The position numbers were made by a program, and so were the translations under genes. The notes beneath the pieces are model-generated. The model made no database searches and was not told where the DNA came from. It was given only the letters and a program-made list of their open reading frames with translations. From Tipula vernalis (lineage: Eukaryota > Arthropoda > Insecta > Diptera > Tipulidae), in NCBI GenBank assembly GCA_958295665.1, contig OY282560.1, positions 102,649,930 to 102,713,929 of the forward strand: a stretch of DNA of 64,000 bases, written 5' to 3'. The number at the start of each line of letters is the position of its first letter. Within the stretch, counting starts at the first letter, position 1. Shown here piece after piece: positions 46,701-59,048 of the stretch.

Positions 46701-47880
46701 TTTTGATTATAGAGTTTGGGCAACAATTTGATTATTTAAATAGTAAAAAATGAGTGTGGGATATCGATGAACGAAACCTTCTGTTCACCTCCCCTAACGA
46801 TACGAATAATCATCTACATATGCTGTAATAAATAACGCTGGGCCCTAGAGATAGAAACGAATTTATTTCTTAGAATAATTGTTTAGAATGGATAAAATTA
46901 CAATTAAATAGAGAGAACCTGTTTCGAGTTAATTTTAGTTCCATACAATACGTTATGTTTAACATTAGTTTCAAATCGTTTTGAATTTAACAAAAATTGT
47001 CATTTCAAAATGCAAAATTTTACCTACTGCACTTCGTTTTAGTGTGGACAGCGCCAACTAACGGACTTGACTGTTACTAAATTTAATTTTGTATATTAAT
47101 CAATTCCAAAATAAAAACAAAAACGTAATACGATACGACAAGTATTTTTCCATTAAAAAATTAAAATATTTCTAGACTTATAGTATGTCAAATATTCCAA
47201 AAGTTGATTACGAAACTCCTTAGCATGGATTTTGGTCGCAAAATGAGACTTCGAGGAAGGCGATTCTCCTGAATCTACAAGGGTTGGTGACAATGCAGTT
47301 TGATGATTTTTTTTAACCTTTGGCAATTTTGACTTACTGTAGAAAAATTGAAAGTATATTTTATGAAGGATTTATATAGCAAGTGGGGTATCATTTTAAA
47401 GCGATTGGATGAGTATTGATACATTACGAACATTTATAAGGACTGTCAAAAAAAGCCTTATGAATAAGTACATTTGTGATGTATAAACATTTTCCATATA
47501 CCAGCCAAGTTAAGGTGAGTACGTGCTGAGATTGAGTGGCATGAGGCTTTCTAAATATGTCATATCGCTAAAGTACTTCACATTGACCACTCAAGTCAAT
47601 GTGGGTACAAGATGTTATCTAAATATATCATGTTTCTAATTTAAAGGCTTGAGGCTTTTACAAAATCTCTTGCCTTTTTGCTCGAATCTTTACATTTTGA
47701 GAAATTTAAAAAGTTTTTAATGCACCCATTTTTAATGCACATAAAAACTTGTTTTCAAATTTTTTTATTATGAACTTTAATTTTATTTTAATACTAACTA
47801 GGTGTCTGCGGTCCCTCATCGAGCGGACAAACGAATCAGAATCTGTAAAAACAGTTTCCGTCAGATTTTTCTGATTCAAA
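43763..47880. other. unassigned 4.1-kb region
   Basis: No open frame with recognisable domains. A small hairpin at about 44053-44150 (ATGTTATGTTATTTTTG arm, complement AAATAAAATAACATAACAT) is MITE-like. The motif GATTTTGGTCGCAAAATGAG is at 47230. The region could be host intron or intergenic DNA. Confidence 0.5.
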
Positions 47881-47894
47881 CCAAATTATGCCAG

Positions 47895-48155
47895 ATGTCG
47901 ACCGAATGTCGAAAGGGCGAATGTCGAAGGGCCGAATGTGTTGAAATGCCGAATGTCTAATGCCGAATGGGTCAAAAGGCCGAATGTGTCGAAAGGCCGA
48001 ATGTGTCGAAAGGCCGAATGTGTCGAAACGCCGAATGTGCCGAAAGGCCGAATGTATCGAAACGCCGAATGTCTAAAGGCCGAATGGATCGAAGGGCCGA
48101 ACATCGAAATGCCGAATGTATGGAAAAGCCGATTGGGTCGAAAAGTCGAATTTTC
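47895..48155 (+). repeat. minisatellite of GCCGAATGT(G)TCGAAAG units
   Basis: About 14 imperfect units of 16-18 bp (GGCCGAATGTGTCGAAA). Open frames on both strands here are products of the period and are not genes. Inverse-oriented units recur at 49125-49195. Confidence 0.9.
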
Positions 48156-48544
48156 ATGAAATTTTCCTAAAATGATTTAAATAAATTGAAAATACGTGTT
48201 AATAAATCATCTGTATATAGCATATTAATGTGATTAAATTTTATTTATTGCTATTGATGTATCGGTTAGTTTTGTCATTTTGCAGTTTAAAGGATTAAAG
48301 ATTTAAAAATATGTTTTACGTGATAACTAATAAGAAAATTTCGTTAAAAATGTTTTTGAATTATATGATTAAATTATTAAATATTCTTTAATAGGAATTA
48401 CGGAACAATTGTAGTGAAAATCTTATATTACTTTATAATTCGAGCACTGTAGTTTATAAAATATTCTTGTTTTATTTAAAAATAAAAGAAAATAGTTTTT
48501 TGTACTACAAGGCGGCAAGATGATCAGATCGTTCTTTGAAATGG

Positions 48545-48830
48545 ATCCCGGTCGTTACGGCATATTTCATTATGAAATATGACAGTACAGCATGTTTCAG
48601 TATGGTATATTTCAGTACGGCATATTTCATTTCGGCATATTTCAATACGGCATATGGTGCACTACGGCATAATTCCTATGGAATATGGCTTATGGTTTAC
48701 TACGGCAGGCCTTATTTAAATATGGCATATAGTAAACTACGGCAAATGATACACTACTTTCAATGCGGCATATGGTACACTTCGGAATATTTCAGTAAGG
48801 AATATGGTATAAAACGGTACATTTTAAGAC
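48545..48830 (+). repeat. minisatellite of TACGGCATATTTCA-like units
   Basis: Degenerate short-period repeat in which ACGGCATAT or ACGGAATAT alternates with TTCAG or GGTACAC. The 102-codon frame over it is a repeat artefact. Confidence 0.85.
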
Positions 48831-48979
48831 TTGCTATTTCTTAACCGAGTATGATTAAATTCGATTTAAACAATGGAAATGTTAATGGGATTCTAAAATG
48901 ATTTTTTTGATGAACTTTTGGAATATGACCCATTAATTTGGAGCTTGGTTATTTCTTAACTGATTTTACTGAAATTTAT

Positions 48980-49195
48980 TCACTTAATAGAATTTTCCTT
49001 CACCTTTTGGAATTTTCCTTGATTTAATATAACTTTGCTTGACTTAACAGCATTCTCCTTCACTTAATAGAATCATCATGTACTTTGGAAAATTTTCTTT
49101 CATTTAATTCCCTTCACTTTCAGTCGGCCTTTCGACATAATCGGCCTTTCGATATTCGGCCTTTCTGCACATTCAACATTCGGCCTTTCGAAATT
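48980..49195. repeat. CTTCACTTAATAGAA-type repeat and inverted GGCCTTTCGAC units
   Basis: 48980-49120 repeats TTTTCCTTCAC(TT)TAATAGAA loosely. From 49125 four units of TCGGCCTTTCGA in inverse orientation to 47895-48155 close the region, giving a 1.3-kb module with inverted minisatellite ends. Confidence 0.75.
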
Positions 49196-49789
49196 TAAGT
49201 TATTCGACAGATAATAAACACAATCTTTAGGCATCATATGATTGCCTATTAATGACTAACGAAACCCCATATAAATTATGGTTTTAATATGTGGCGCGTT
49301 TTTGTATGGAGAATTTTCTACCGAGAATTCATTGCTCGAGGGTACAAATCGTTGTTTCGTACTAAACACTAAACTGTTTCTATATGCTGGTTAAGGGAAT
49401 TTATTTTATATCGACCACTCTTTCCTTGAAGGTCAAGAAATACCTTTCGTATACCAAACAACAGCTAAGTAGATTATTTGCCTTTCTAAGAAATCCTTTG
49501 TTTCTTTTGTCTAATATTACAAAACGATAGACGTTGAAAATAGCCATCAATTTTTTTTACGTACACGATTCCTTTTCATTCTTGCACTCTGAAAACCAGT
49601 TTTGGTCATAAATATGGAAATAAAAAATGACTTTTAAAACCCAAAAATAATGCCGACTAAACTGTGGTCTTCAATATGTTAGACTAAATGACAAATTATT
49701 TATTTTTCAAAATTAAAAAATTTGAAAAATTTTCTGGATAAGCACCAGTTAACAAACTAAACGAATCATGTTATAATATTAATCGAGTA

Positions 49790-50138
49790 GTCATATTTTG
49801 TAGAGTAAATAGCATATTTGCGACCGGATGGAGACCGGAGATTGACCTTCTCCTCTTCTCCACGATCCAAGCAAATTCTCTTGCCATTTTTTCTGCTTCA
49901 GTAGCTTCCATGTTTAATGTGACAGTTTTTCTTGGTTTTCTTTCCGCTTGTGTCCACTGGCGATCAGATCCTGTTTCTCTTTCGAATTTTTCTTATATAT
50001 TAACTTATAAGGATTCTCACTTTCCCTTGTTATGTTTACTGCTACTGCAGCCAAGTTTGCCACGGCAGGAGCAGTGCTTATAGTGTTATCTGTCCCAGCT
50101 ACATTGTGGTCGTTGGATTTCGACGACTGGGAGCCCAC
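49790..50138 (-). pseudogene. unknown protein fragment with N-myristoylation-like start
   Basis: On the minus strand ATG (50138) begins MGSQSSKSNDHN, fitting the N-myristoylation pattern MGxxxS. About 55 further residues follow (VAVNITRESENPYKLIYKKN). After a likely frameshift near 49970 another frame reads WTQAERKPRKTVTLNMEATE, then AEKMAREFAWIVEKRRRSIS, which looks coding (charged, helical) up to about 49790. I do not recognise the family; a transposable-element or viral accessory protein is possible. Confidence 0.4.
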
Positions 50139-50528
50139 TTGCTCATTTCCTCATTTCTGAAAGTTGCGGAAGGGTACCCTTCCCGCACGATCTTAAATCT
50201 TTGTTTACTGATTCTAAAATTATCAATATTTTTACTGCTTTAATAAGAAAAGCAAAGCTCATTTTTAATAAAACTATCTCCGGAGCGATACAATAATTTA
50301 TCTCAAAATTGTTTTGCTTTATTTTTGTTTGCAAAATAAAAAATGAGCCATATCGCTAGGAGGGAGTGGGGGGGGGGCGAGGTCGAATTTTTCGCCCATT
50401 TATGAAACGAAAAAATTCCCACTCAAGCGGGGCTGAAGGTAACGACCACCAGTTACCTGCAGAAGTGCAGCAGTGAAAGAGACATCAGGAGTATGGGAAC
50501 CAGACTGCACTCACATGAATAAAAGAAG

Positions 50529-51793
50529 ATGGGTACCTTAATACGGAAACTGACGGACTTCGTTGCACCAAAAATGAACGTCCACAAGGAGATCAAAAAG
50601 ATGGCAGCAGAGATGCAGTGTATCTACGATAGACTTGGTGTTGAAATGAAGGTGGTCTCAAACGAAACGCAGACCACCCCAACTATACAGCAGTATCGGC
50701 AACCGCCCTTGCAGCGAACCCCATCGCCTGCCGGAGCGGATCGAATGGACCCAAAACGAAGAAGAGAAAGGTTCCATCCCCACCTCAACTATGCCGACAA
50801 CAGCAGAACAGCAAAGGGGTCGGCCACAGGGGAGATCCGGGAATAGTCATACAACCGGTGAAGATCCTGGAGACGGCCAACAGCATGGAGATAGATGAGC
50901 GGAAAGGACCCTCACCTCCTGCTTCACCTGAGAAAACTCCTCGTAAACCAGGACAAAACGGGGACTGGGTCAAGGTCGACAAACGTAGAAGGAAGAAGAC
51001 CAGCAAGAAGAAGGTAGCAAGACTTAAGAAGATGCCATTGCCGCCAAACGCACTAGTGCTTCACAAGGTGCAGGATACGATGAGCTATGCAAACATCGTC
51101 GAGAAAGTGAAAACAGACCCGAACCTCAAGCAAGTTGGGGAAAAAGTAGAAAAGATTAGGCGTACAACAGCTGGCAATCTGCTGATCTTGTTCGGTAAAA
51201 CGAATGGGACTGACATGGAAAGCTACCGCGCGAGCATTGAGGCCTCACTCAAGGACGATGCGACGGTAGCGACGAGAATCCCAGAATCCGAAATAGAAAT
51301 TAAGGACCTGGATGAATGGGCGTCTAAGAAGGACGTGGTTGACCTCCTCAATACTCACGTCCCGGACCTGAAAGATCTTACCATAGATGCGGTAAAATCT
51401 CTTAGGAAAAGCTGGGCTTCGACGCAGATCGCCGTGGTCTGCCTGCCGGCGGTCCATGCTCGGAAAGCGGCGACGCTTGGTAAAATCAAAGTAGGCTGGG
51501 GCACAGTCCGCATCCGGGGAAAAGTAGCCCCAAGCAGATGCTTCAAGTGCTGGCATTTTGGCCACAAAGCTCTTGATTGCAGGAAGAGAGTAGACCGCAG
51601 CAAGACCTGCTTCAGATGCGGACAAGAAGGGCACAATGCAACAACGTGCAAGGAGCCTGCCAACTGCATTCTTTGCAGGGAGAAGGATCCAAAGAGCGAC
51701 TGTAACCATACAGCCGGGGGATGGAAATGGCCCATCTACCAGAATGTCAGAAGAGCTGTCCTGAGTGCGGAAAATGAGAGTACTCCAACTTAA
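50529..51793 (+). pseudogene. R1-type LINE ORF1 (gag-like, CCHC zinc knuckles)
   Basis: Starts MGTLIRKLTDFVAPKMNVHK. A frameshift near 50800-50830 moves to the second frame, which continues GIVIQPVKILETANSMEIDE and reaches the stop at 51793. The C-terminal region has CFKCWHFGHKALDC, CFRCGQEGHNATTC and a third knuckle starting CILCREK. These bind the element RNA in the ribonucleoprotein. ORF2 begins inside its last codons. Confidence 0.85.
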
Positions 51794-53402
51794 TCTCAAC
51801 CACTGCAGTGCAGCCCAGGACTTGCTGACACAGCGAGTAAGAGAACTGGGCGTCGACGTGGCTATGCTGTGCGAGCAGTACGGCGACCTTGAAACCCAAC
51901 CATGGGCCACAGACAGCACCAAAAAGGCAGCAATATGGGCATGTGGTAGACTGCCCTTCGAACAGCTAACGACTAACCCCACCCCTTGGTTCATTAGGGC
52001 CAAGATAGGAGAGGTACACCTATATAGCTGCTACGCTCCACCGAGTGCTCCGATTGAAGTGTTCGAGAATTTCTTGGATACTCTTGCCGAGGACGTGAGA
52101 AGACACGACCCGGTCGTAATCGCCGGAGACTTTAACGCCTGGTCCATTGAATGGGGCAGCCGTAAGACGGACGGAAGAGGAGAAGCCGTGCAAGAGGCTT
52201 TCTCATCATTAAACCTCATACTCATGAACGAGGGAACTGCGAGTACCTATCGCAAAGGCGACGCGAACTCCATTATCGACCTGACGTTCATTAGCAGCGC
52301 TCTCACAAAAGGGGGCTGCGAATGGAAGGTAGATGAGGAGTTCACAAATAGCGACCATCAAGCTATAATCTGGGAAATCAACACCAACCCCATTAGCGGG
52401 CGGCGTCAGACAACCATAAGGAGGCAGCCACCGGGCTGGAATAGCAAATGCTTCGATGCGGAGACCTTCAGGGTGATGATGAGGGGAGCTCCAGCGCCTC
52501 AGACAACAACTGCTGAAGGCATCACAGAAGAGGTAGAAGCGACACTGGAGGCAGCCAGCGACGCGTCGATGCCAAGGAGTCGCTTGAACAACGGCCGAGC
52601 ACCAGTCCACTGGTGGAACCCGACCATCGCTCAACATCGGCGAGCATGCCTTAAGGAAAGATGGCAGCACCAGCGTGCCCGTAAGCGAGACAGGGCCTCG
52701 ACAGAGGAACTGAGACGCGATTATGAAGAGAAAAGGCGTCTTCTCAGAAATGCCATCAACCTGAGTAAAAGAGAATGCTGGAAGGAACTCTGCGCGGAAG
52801 TGGACCGGGACCCGTGGGGCAGGCCGTATAAAACGGGCATGCATAGCATTAAAAGCCTACCCGCAACAACACCAACTTGTCCCGACATGCTGCAAAGAAT
52901 AGTAGTATACCTGTTCCCGGAGAAACCAGAACTCCCCGACTACCACCCAGAGGATGGAGAAGTGGAAATCCCCGGAGTAACCATGGAAGAGCTCACGAAG
53001 GCGTGCACTAGATTGCAGAACGGCAAGGCACCAGGACCAACCGGCACACCCAACATCGCACTCAAGAGTGCAATTGCCGAGAGACCAGACATGTTTATAA
53101 GCATGTACGATTCCTGCCTACCACAAGGAGTATTTCCGACTCGATGGAAGCAGCAAAGGTTGGTTCTTCTCCCGAAAGGGAAGAAACCACCGGACGACCC
53201 AGCATCTTTTCGTCCACTTTGCATGCTGGATTCGGAGGGAAAGAACCTGGAGCGGATAGTGGCCGACAGATTGGAGCAATACATTGATCCTCAACTCTCT
53301 GAATTCCAATTCGGATTCAGGAAGGGGAGATCGACCATCGACGCACTGGAACTTGTCACGAAATCGCAAAGGAAGCTATCTCAGGAAAGAGGTGGAAAGG
53401 CG
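51774..53402 (+). pseudogene. R1-type LINE ORF2: endonuclease and N-terminal RT
   Basis: ATG 51774 gives MRVLQLNLNHCSAAQDLL, the R1-type endonuclease start. CEQYGD (catalytic Glu region), GDFNAWSIEWGS and SDHQAIIW (final Asp-His) follow. The RT part shows LQNGKAPGPTGTPNIALKSA, WKQQRLVLLPKGKKPPDDPA, SFRPLCMLDSEGKNLERI and FQFGFRKGRSTIDALELV. The frame is lost at about 53395 by a small indel, and the nominal frame to 53783 is noise after that. Confidence 0.9.
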
Positions 53403-54147
53403 GTTCCAAAAAGTATTGCCTCATCGTTACTCTGGACATCAAGAACGCGTTCAACTCGGCCCGTTGGGAACGAGTCTTGGAGGCACTTGAGAACATGGGT
53501 GTGCCCTATTACCTACGAAGGATGGTCAGATCATACTTCAGCGATCGACTTTTGCACTATGAGACGGAGCAGGGACCAGCGGTGCATAGGGTCACGGGAG
53601 GGGTACCTCACGGCTCTGTCCTGGGGCCACTCTTGTGAAACGTTATGTACGACGGTCTACTCCACCTTGAATTACCGGCGAACACAACACTCGTGGCTTT
53701 CGCGGACGACGTGGCGGTTGTCCTTGTGGCGAAACACCTGGAGGAGCTGGAAGCCGCATTCTCCACCACCATCAGGAGGATAAGACAGTGGATGCGTACG
53801 GCACACCTGTCTTTGGCGGAACATAAGACTGAAGCACTCCTTGTGAGTAGCCGGAAGAAAATGGAGACCATCACCATCAGGGTAGGCGACCACGACATCT
53901 AGTCGCAACCCCACATCCGGTATCTAGGAGTGGTCTTGGATGCGAGGCTGAACTACAAGGAGCATATCTCCAGCGTGAGCAGGAAGGCAGCAGCAGTTCA
54001 GGGTGCGCTATCACGGATAATGCCCAACATCGGAGGCCCCAGGCAAATCCGGAGACGACTACTGGCAACTGTAGTCACCTCCGTCCTGCTTTACGGAGCA
54101 CCAGTGTGGGCCACATCGCTAGAACTAACAACTTACCGCAAGACAAT
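53400..54147 (+). pseudogene. R1-type LINE ORF2: RT catalytic part and start of C-terminus
   Basis: In the shifted frame: VTLDIKNAFNSARWERVLEA, GGVPHGSVLGPLL, a TGA at 53637-53639 where Trp is expected, then LVAFADDVAVVL (catalytic FADD, about 53692-53727), LAEHKTEALLV and, after a TAG at 53900, RYLGVVLDARLNYKEHI and SVLLYGAPVWA. The text stops at 54147, so the C-terminal part and 3' UTR are missing. Confidence 0.88.
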
Positions 54148-57100
54148 GTCACACTTTCGACCTTATCGTATTTTTCGACATAATCGAGATTCTCGCACTG
54201 TTACTTCATGATTGCTTAATAATCTAATATTCGGGGTGAAATTTGCCGATCACCTTGAGATTTAATTCGCTTATTTTTGGCAAAATTCAAATCCGGAGTA
54301 TTAACGAAATTTTCGATTGTTTTGTATCGAAACAAACCAATTCAAAATTTCATAATAGGTATTTTCGACCATTAATATTGTCGAAAAATATGCCTGAATT
54401 TTAATCAGTGCATTAAATGAAAATGAAGACCGGCACCATTTTTAGTCAAAACTAACAGTGGTTTTTAAAATTTTCAAAATTTTGTTGAACGGTTCAGTTA
54501 ATAAAATCATTCTACACTTTTCGTTAATTTATGTAGTTACACTGTTTGTGATTCCGAACACTGTCATCCAACAGTTCAATTGAATTAGCCATTGAATTCA
54601 CAGCTCACGAATATTAAGGCACTATTACCCTAATAAAATGATTTAAAAATTTTCCATTCCAATTCGAAATTCACAGGTTATTGCATTTGGGGGGGATACC
54701 TTTAATTAAAAGTAGCATGTTTTCTAGAGTTGGCGATCGACCGAAAAATTTGTTGGCTTCATTGGAAATAAAACATCAAATGATTTGGGACCGACCGTAT
54801 TCGATATAAAATTTAATGTTATATTGGTAAGAAATATCAGTTTCGGTAGAAACAAAGAATTAATTTTTTTTTTTTTTTACTGTTTAGCTTACCCGATTAT
54901 AATAATCAATATTTTCTCCTAATTAAAAGTTATTTGCGGTCAAACACGTCAATAACATTTTAAACATTTAACGCACTTTATCAACATTTTTACACAAATC
55001 AACAATAAACAAAATAAAAATTAATTAGTTGCATGTCCACTGGTATCCAAACTATCATACTCTAAGATATGATTTTTTTTATACAAAAACAAACCAACAA
55101 ACTATACGGGTAACAATAATATCTATAATAACACCACCCTTTCCGCTTTATTATTCTACTTGTTAATTGTGATAAGACGTTAATTAATTATTTCCCATTA
55201 TTTCAATTGTCATTAGTGATTTTATCGCTATACGAAGTATTGACATAATAAAACTTCTATCATAATATAACGAATGTTTGTTTGGTTAACAAAATAAAAA
55301 AGTAAAAACCAACCATAAATTAGATTAGACGAGTTTATTAATCGATATAGACACATTTCGATAGACCGCAGACATAAGATGTTCTAAATTAATAAACAAA
55401 CAGTATAGTATAACTCTAACAAATTATTGTAGAGAATTGAATTTCTTATGTAGTAAATAAATTTGCATGTGGATAGCAAGCAATATTCGATTGATAATTT
55501 GGCGTTTCAATTCACTGGAAATCTACGATGTGTATTTTTATTTCTTTTTTTTTATGTTTGATATCCAATACGAAATTTTGTGTTCGCCACATAGTTGTAA
55601 AATAAAATAAATAAATAAATTATATAGACATTTTTATCACCCAGCAGCGGACATTTAGGTCGAGGTTGTAGAATAATAGAAACATTTATATGTAAATGTT
55701 AAACGAAATTTATATTTTTCGTTCTAAATTTTTTTTCTTTTCTAATTCTTAAAAAATTATATGCCGGTAATCTCTTAAAATGCACAACAAATGGTAATAA
55801 GAATTTCAAATCGTTTGTGTAAAATGTGTCAAATAGGTACCATACCAATTTTAAAATTAGTGTATAATCCTGAATTCAATGGCAGACAAAATTTTGGTCG
55901 CGAACCTTCTATTTATCGCTAATGGGAATCAATCCCGTGTCTCTACCATAAGAGGGGCGATAAAAATGAGCAATAAATGGTTTTTAAACCATCATCATGT
56001 TTCGTTTTAACAAAATTGCTAATAATGCACCATAAGTATTGAATACTATTACTTCTGTAAAACGCTCAAAGAGCGTTGAAGTAAAGATCAATAAGTTTGG
56101 TTTTAGATAATAACGAAACGAAGTATGTACATACATATAAGTATATTCCTCATATAATTAAATAATAATTACATTTCAAAACATAGAAATAGAAAGACAC
56201 CTCAAACTTCAACCCAAAGATTCTCGAGTTGGTTCTATTTCTCGGACTCATTTTGTTTCCATTTGAGTCAACAATTCTTTTTAATGTAACACAAAACCGT
56301 TTAACTTACAGTTTAACAAAAAACCTTCACATCTTGAGCTTACATTTTTGTTGTACAGAACTTTTCTTAATTTATACTTATATCGTTTTCGATTGAATTA
56401 AAAACTAAACTCAGTGCAAAAAACTAAACTATTCTAATAGTTTAGTTTTTCTTGGTCGATCGAAAACTACGTTTTAGTCCAGTAAAAAATAGATCTAAAA
56501 ATCGTCTAAAAACGAAATAATGTTCTGCTTTCAAAATTGGCACACGTGTTCTTTAAGCCTCAAATAGAACAGAAAAAAGGTTTAGCGCCCAATTTTTATC
56601 CAGTTTCAATCTTTTATACTCGTGATAAGAAAGGGTTTAGTTAAAAATCTGTATTTAGTTTATGCAACACTAACATATTAAAAGATTATAGAGGGCAAAA
56701 TTTTAAGTAAAAAACGCTATTGCAGATTTTCGTTTTTGTTTGCGATAAGCCGTTATAAATCCTCAGAACGTCCAAATCTTGTTTTATTATCTTTCTAATA
56801 AGACATGTTTAGCCGATACTAAACATGACCGAGAACACAGAATTTTTTCTTATTTATCTCAGAAATCTTATCTATTTAGTTCATAAAACTTTTCAATAGA
56901 AAAATTTCAAAAGGTTTTACATTTTTAAATATCGCAAAATTGTAGGATTCTAAATGACCGATTTCTAATAATTTTAAGAGTTTAAAATTTTTAAAGTTTC
57001 AATTAAATTGTTAATTTTTGAAGAATTTAATTTCATAATTTTATTTTTAAATTTCCTAAAATTCTTTTAATTATCATATTAAAACTGCTAAAATTTTTTG

Positions 57101-57295
57101 ATTACTTAAATACCTTAAAATATTTTAAAAAAACCAAATTCTAAAAATTCTCACAAAACTTGATAATATACTAGAAATTTGTAAATTCGCTAAATTTTTA
57201 AATTCTTAAAATTGTTATTAAGATTTTAAAATGTAAAAGCTTTTAATTTCTAACTTTTTTTATTTATTATTATATCCCTTAAATTCTCTAAAATT
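54148..57295. other. AT-rich region, no gene seen
   Basis: Contains TTTCGAC-rich sequence near the junction, then unassigned AT-rich DNA with short T runs. No frame over 60 codons with domains. Confidence 0.5.
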
Positions 57296-57895
57296 TAAAT
57301 AAGTCAAACAAGAATTTTAAAGGCTCTTTCTTTAAGGCTTCTTTTAATTTATTCTTAAAATTTCTGATTCTGAAAAATTTGAAAATTTTTTACAATTTTG
57401 AAATAATTCCGAGTTCTAAAACTTTCCCAAGAATTTTTAATAAATTTTAATAAATTTGGAAAATTAGATTTTAATGTTCCAAAATTTGAAGAAGGTTTGT
57501 TAATTATCTATTTAGGAATACTGTTAATATTCTTAGTAAATACATAGTTTGAAATTAATAGTTTAAGCAGCAGTTGTGATGTATGAAACTTTTTAGAACA
57601 CGCAATTATTTAAAAATTTTAAAAATTTTTTGAATTTTTCAGAATTATTCATTTTAAGAATAAATTAAAAGAAATTTTAATTAGACCTTTAACATTTCTT
57701 ATTTGAGTCTAAAATCCTTTAAAAAGTTAAATTCATTTGGAATTTAAAAATTTCTTAGAATTTGAAAATTTCTTGTTTTAAACATTAACACTTAAAACAT
57801 ATAAATTTTTTCAATAGGGTACAGAATTTCTTAAATATTTTTAAATAGAACAATTTTAACTTAAAATTTACAATGATTTCCCTAAATTAATTTTT
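57296..57895 (+). repeat. low-complexity segment duplicated at 60119-60870
   Basis: AATAAGTCAAA, TTTTAAAGGCTC, TTAATTTATTCTTAAAA, TTGTTAATTATCTA, AATATTCTTAGTAAATACAT and GGTACAGAATTTCTTAAATA occur in the same order in both places. It ends AGAACAATTTTAACTTAAAA, the unoccupied version of the copy F insertion site. Confidence 0.8.
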
Positions 57896-57964
57896 TTTTT
57901 TTTTTTTTTTTTTTAGGAAAGGAAAAAGTACAACTTTGTTATTGTTACAAGAGGCCAAACATTT

Positions 57965-58455
57965 TAAATAAGCTTTGACTTTCACTTCAGCCGGACCTAT
58001 TTATTTTCTTGTATATTTTAAATTTTCTAATTTCATTTTCGAAATACTCGGTATTTGCCTAAAATGTGTACCATGCTGAAATGCTAAAATCATGGAGACA
58101 CGCGGTGATGCGGAAGAAACAAGAAAGGACTCCATCAAAGAATGATAATTATTTAATCGCCAGAATAAGCCTAAGATAGCAAAGGTGCCTTATTAGAAGA
58201 TGGATTTAAATGAGAGTGCTGCTATTCTGGCTGATTCAGTATCGCCTAGTATTAGTATTTTGCTAGTTAGCCTCTGTTTTATTGCACAATCTATGTAGTG
58301 TGAATGAGCATTCTTGCTCAAATTAAGTTGTGTATAATCTCGAGGAATAGTTTACGGAAAGTTAGAAGATTGTTATCAATGTAAAATTGTTGGTAATAAT
58401 AAATGTACTAATTAATTAAATTAAATTAAATAAATAAATTAATTAATTAAATTAA
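57965..58455. mobile_element. about 490-bp insertion with AAACATT duplication
   Basis: The sequence before (ACAAGAGGCCAAACATT) and after (ATCGAAAACGGATCGGAAGT) is continuous at 61710-61760. The window therefore shows the uninterrupted form. AAACATT flanks both sides. The insert ends in AATTAATTAAATTAAA repeats and has no gene. Confidence 0.75.
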
Positions 58456-59048
58456 ACATTATCGAAAACGGATCGGAAGTGATGGTACAAAGTGTCACTT
58501 CACAAGTGTATTTGAATTTTGCTGTATAAGGTAAAGCGGGGGAATACGCCAGTGTGGGTAAGATGCCACTTTGCTATATTTTCGTTGTTTATAAACTGAT
58601 GGCAATAAGTGTACGATTAGAATTTGTATTATGATCAGCTGACTACATTGACACCGAATTACCGGTTTTTCACTTTTATTTTCAGTTGATTTTCGAGCGT
58701 TGTTGTAAACAGTAGAGGCTGATCTAAATTTTTCCATAACTTTAACTTTTTCTACTTTACGTATTCTTTGATTTTATTTAAAAGTATTCATTATAAATAA
58801 TAAGTGATATAAACAAGTTTACAATCATATAGTTTGAAAAAGGTAAGTGGTTTAATTTTTCTAATTATAACATATTTTTAAAAATTTGAACCCTGGGGGT
58901 AAGATGCCAGTAAAAAAAATGGAGGTAAGAAGCACACATTTTGTTTGTATGTGCTACTCACACATACATATTGTAAACACATAACATAAAACAAATAAAA
59001 AGCAGTGAGAAATCCGAATTATGTTCTATTTGTTTTTTGTGTTCTTTA

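Larger units (their letters stand above)
50380..54147 (+). mobile_element. R1-type LINE, 3' truncated
   Basis: A GC-richer block with ORF1 (three zinc knuckles) and ORF2 (endonuclease plus RT) overlapping, the arrangement of R1-clade LINEs. A short 5' region (50380-50528) precedes ORF1. Coding ends abruptly at about 54147, within the region after RT, where AT-rich sequence begins. The low level of decay marks it as younger than the other LINEs here. Confidence 0.85.

Noticed and set aside
47886..48170. Four overlapping frames on both strands over the GGCCGAATGT minisatellite
   Set aside because: A repeat whose unit length lacks stops gives open frames in several phases; no real protein signature.
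48536..48844. 102-codon frame MKWIPVVTAYFIMKYDSTAC
   Set aside because: Tyr/Phe-rich repeat translation of the TACGGCATATTTCA minisatellite.
51245..52003. 252-aa minus-strand frame opposite the R1-type LINE
   Set aside because: Shadow of ORF1/ORF2 coding sequence; the plus strand carries zinc knuckles and endonuclease motifs.
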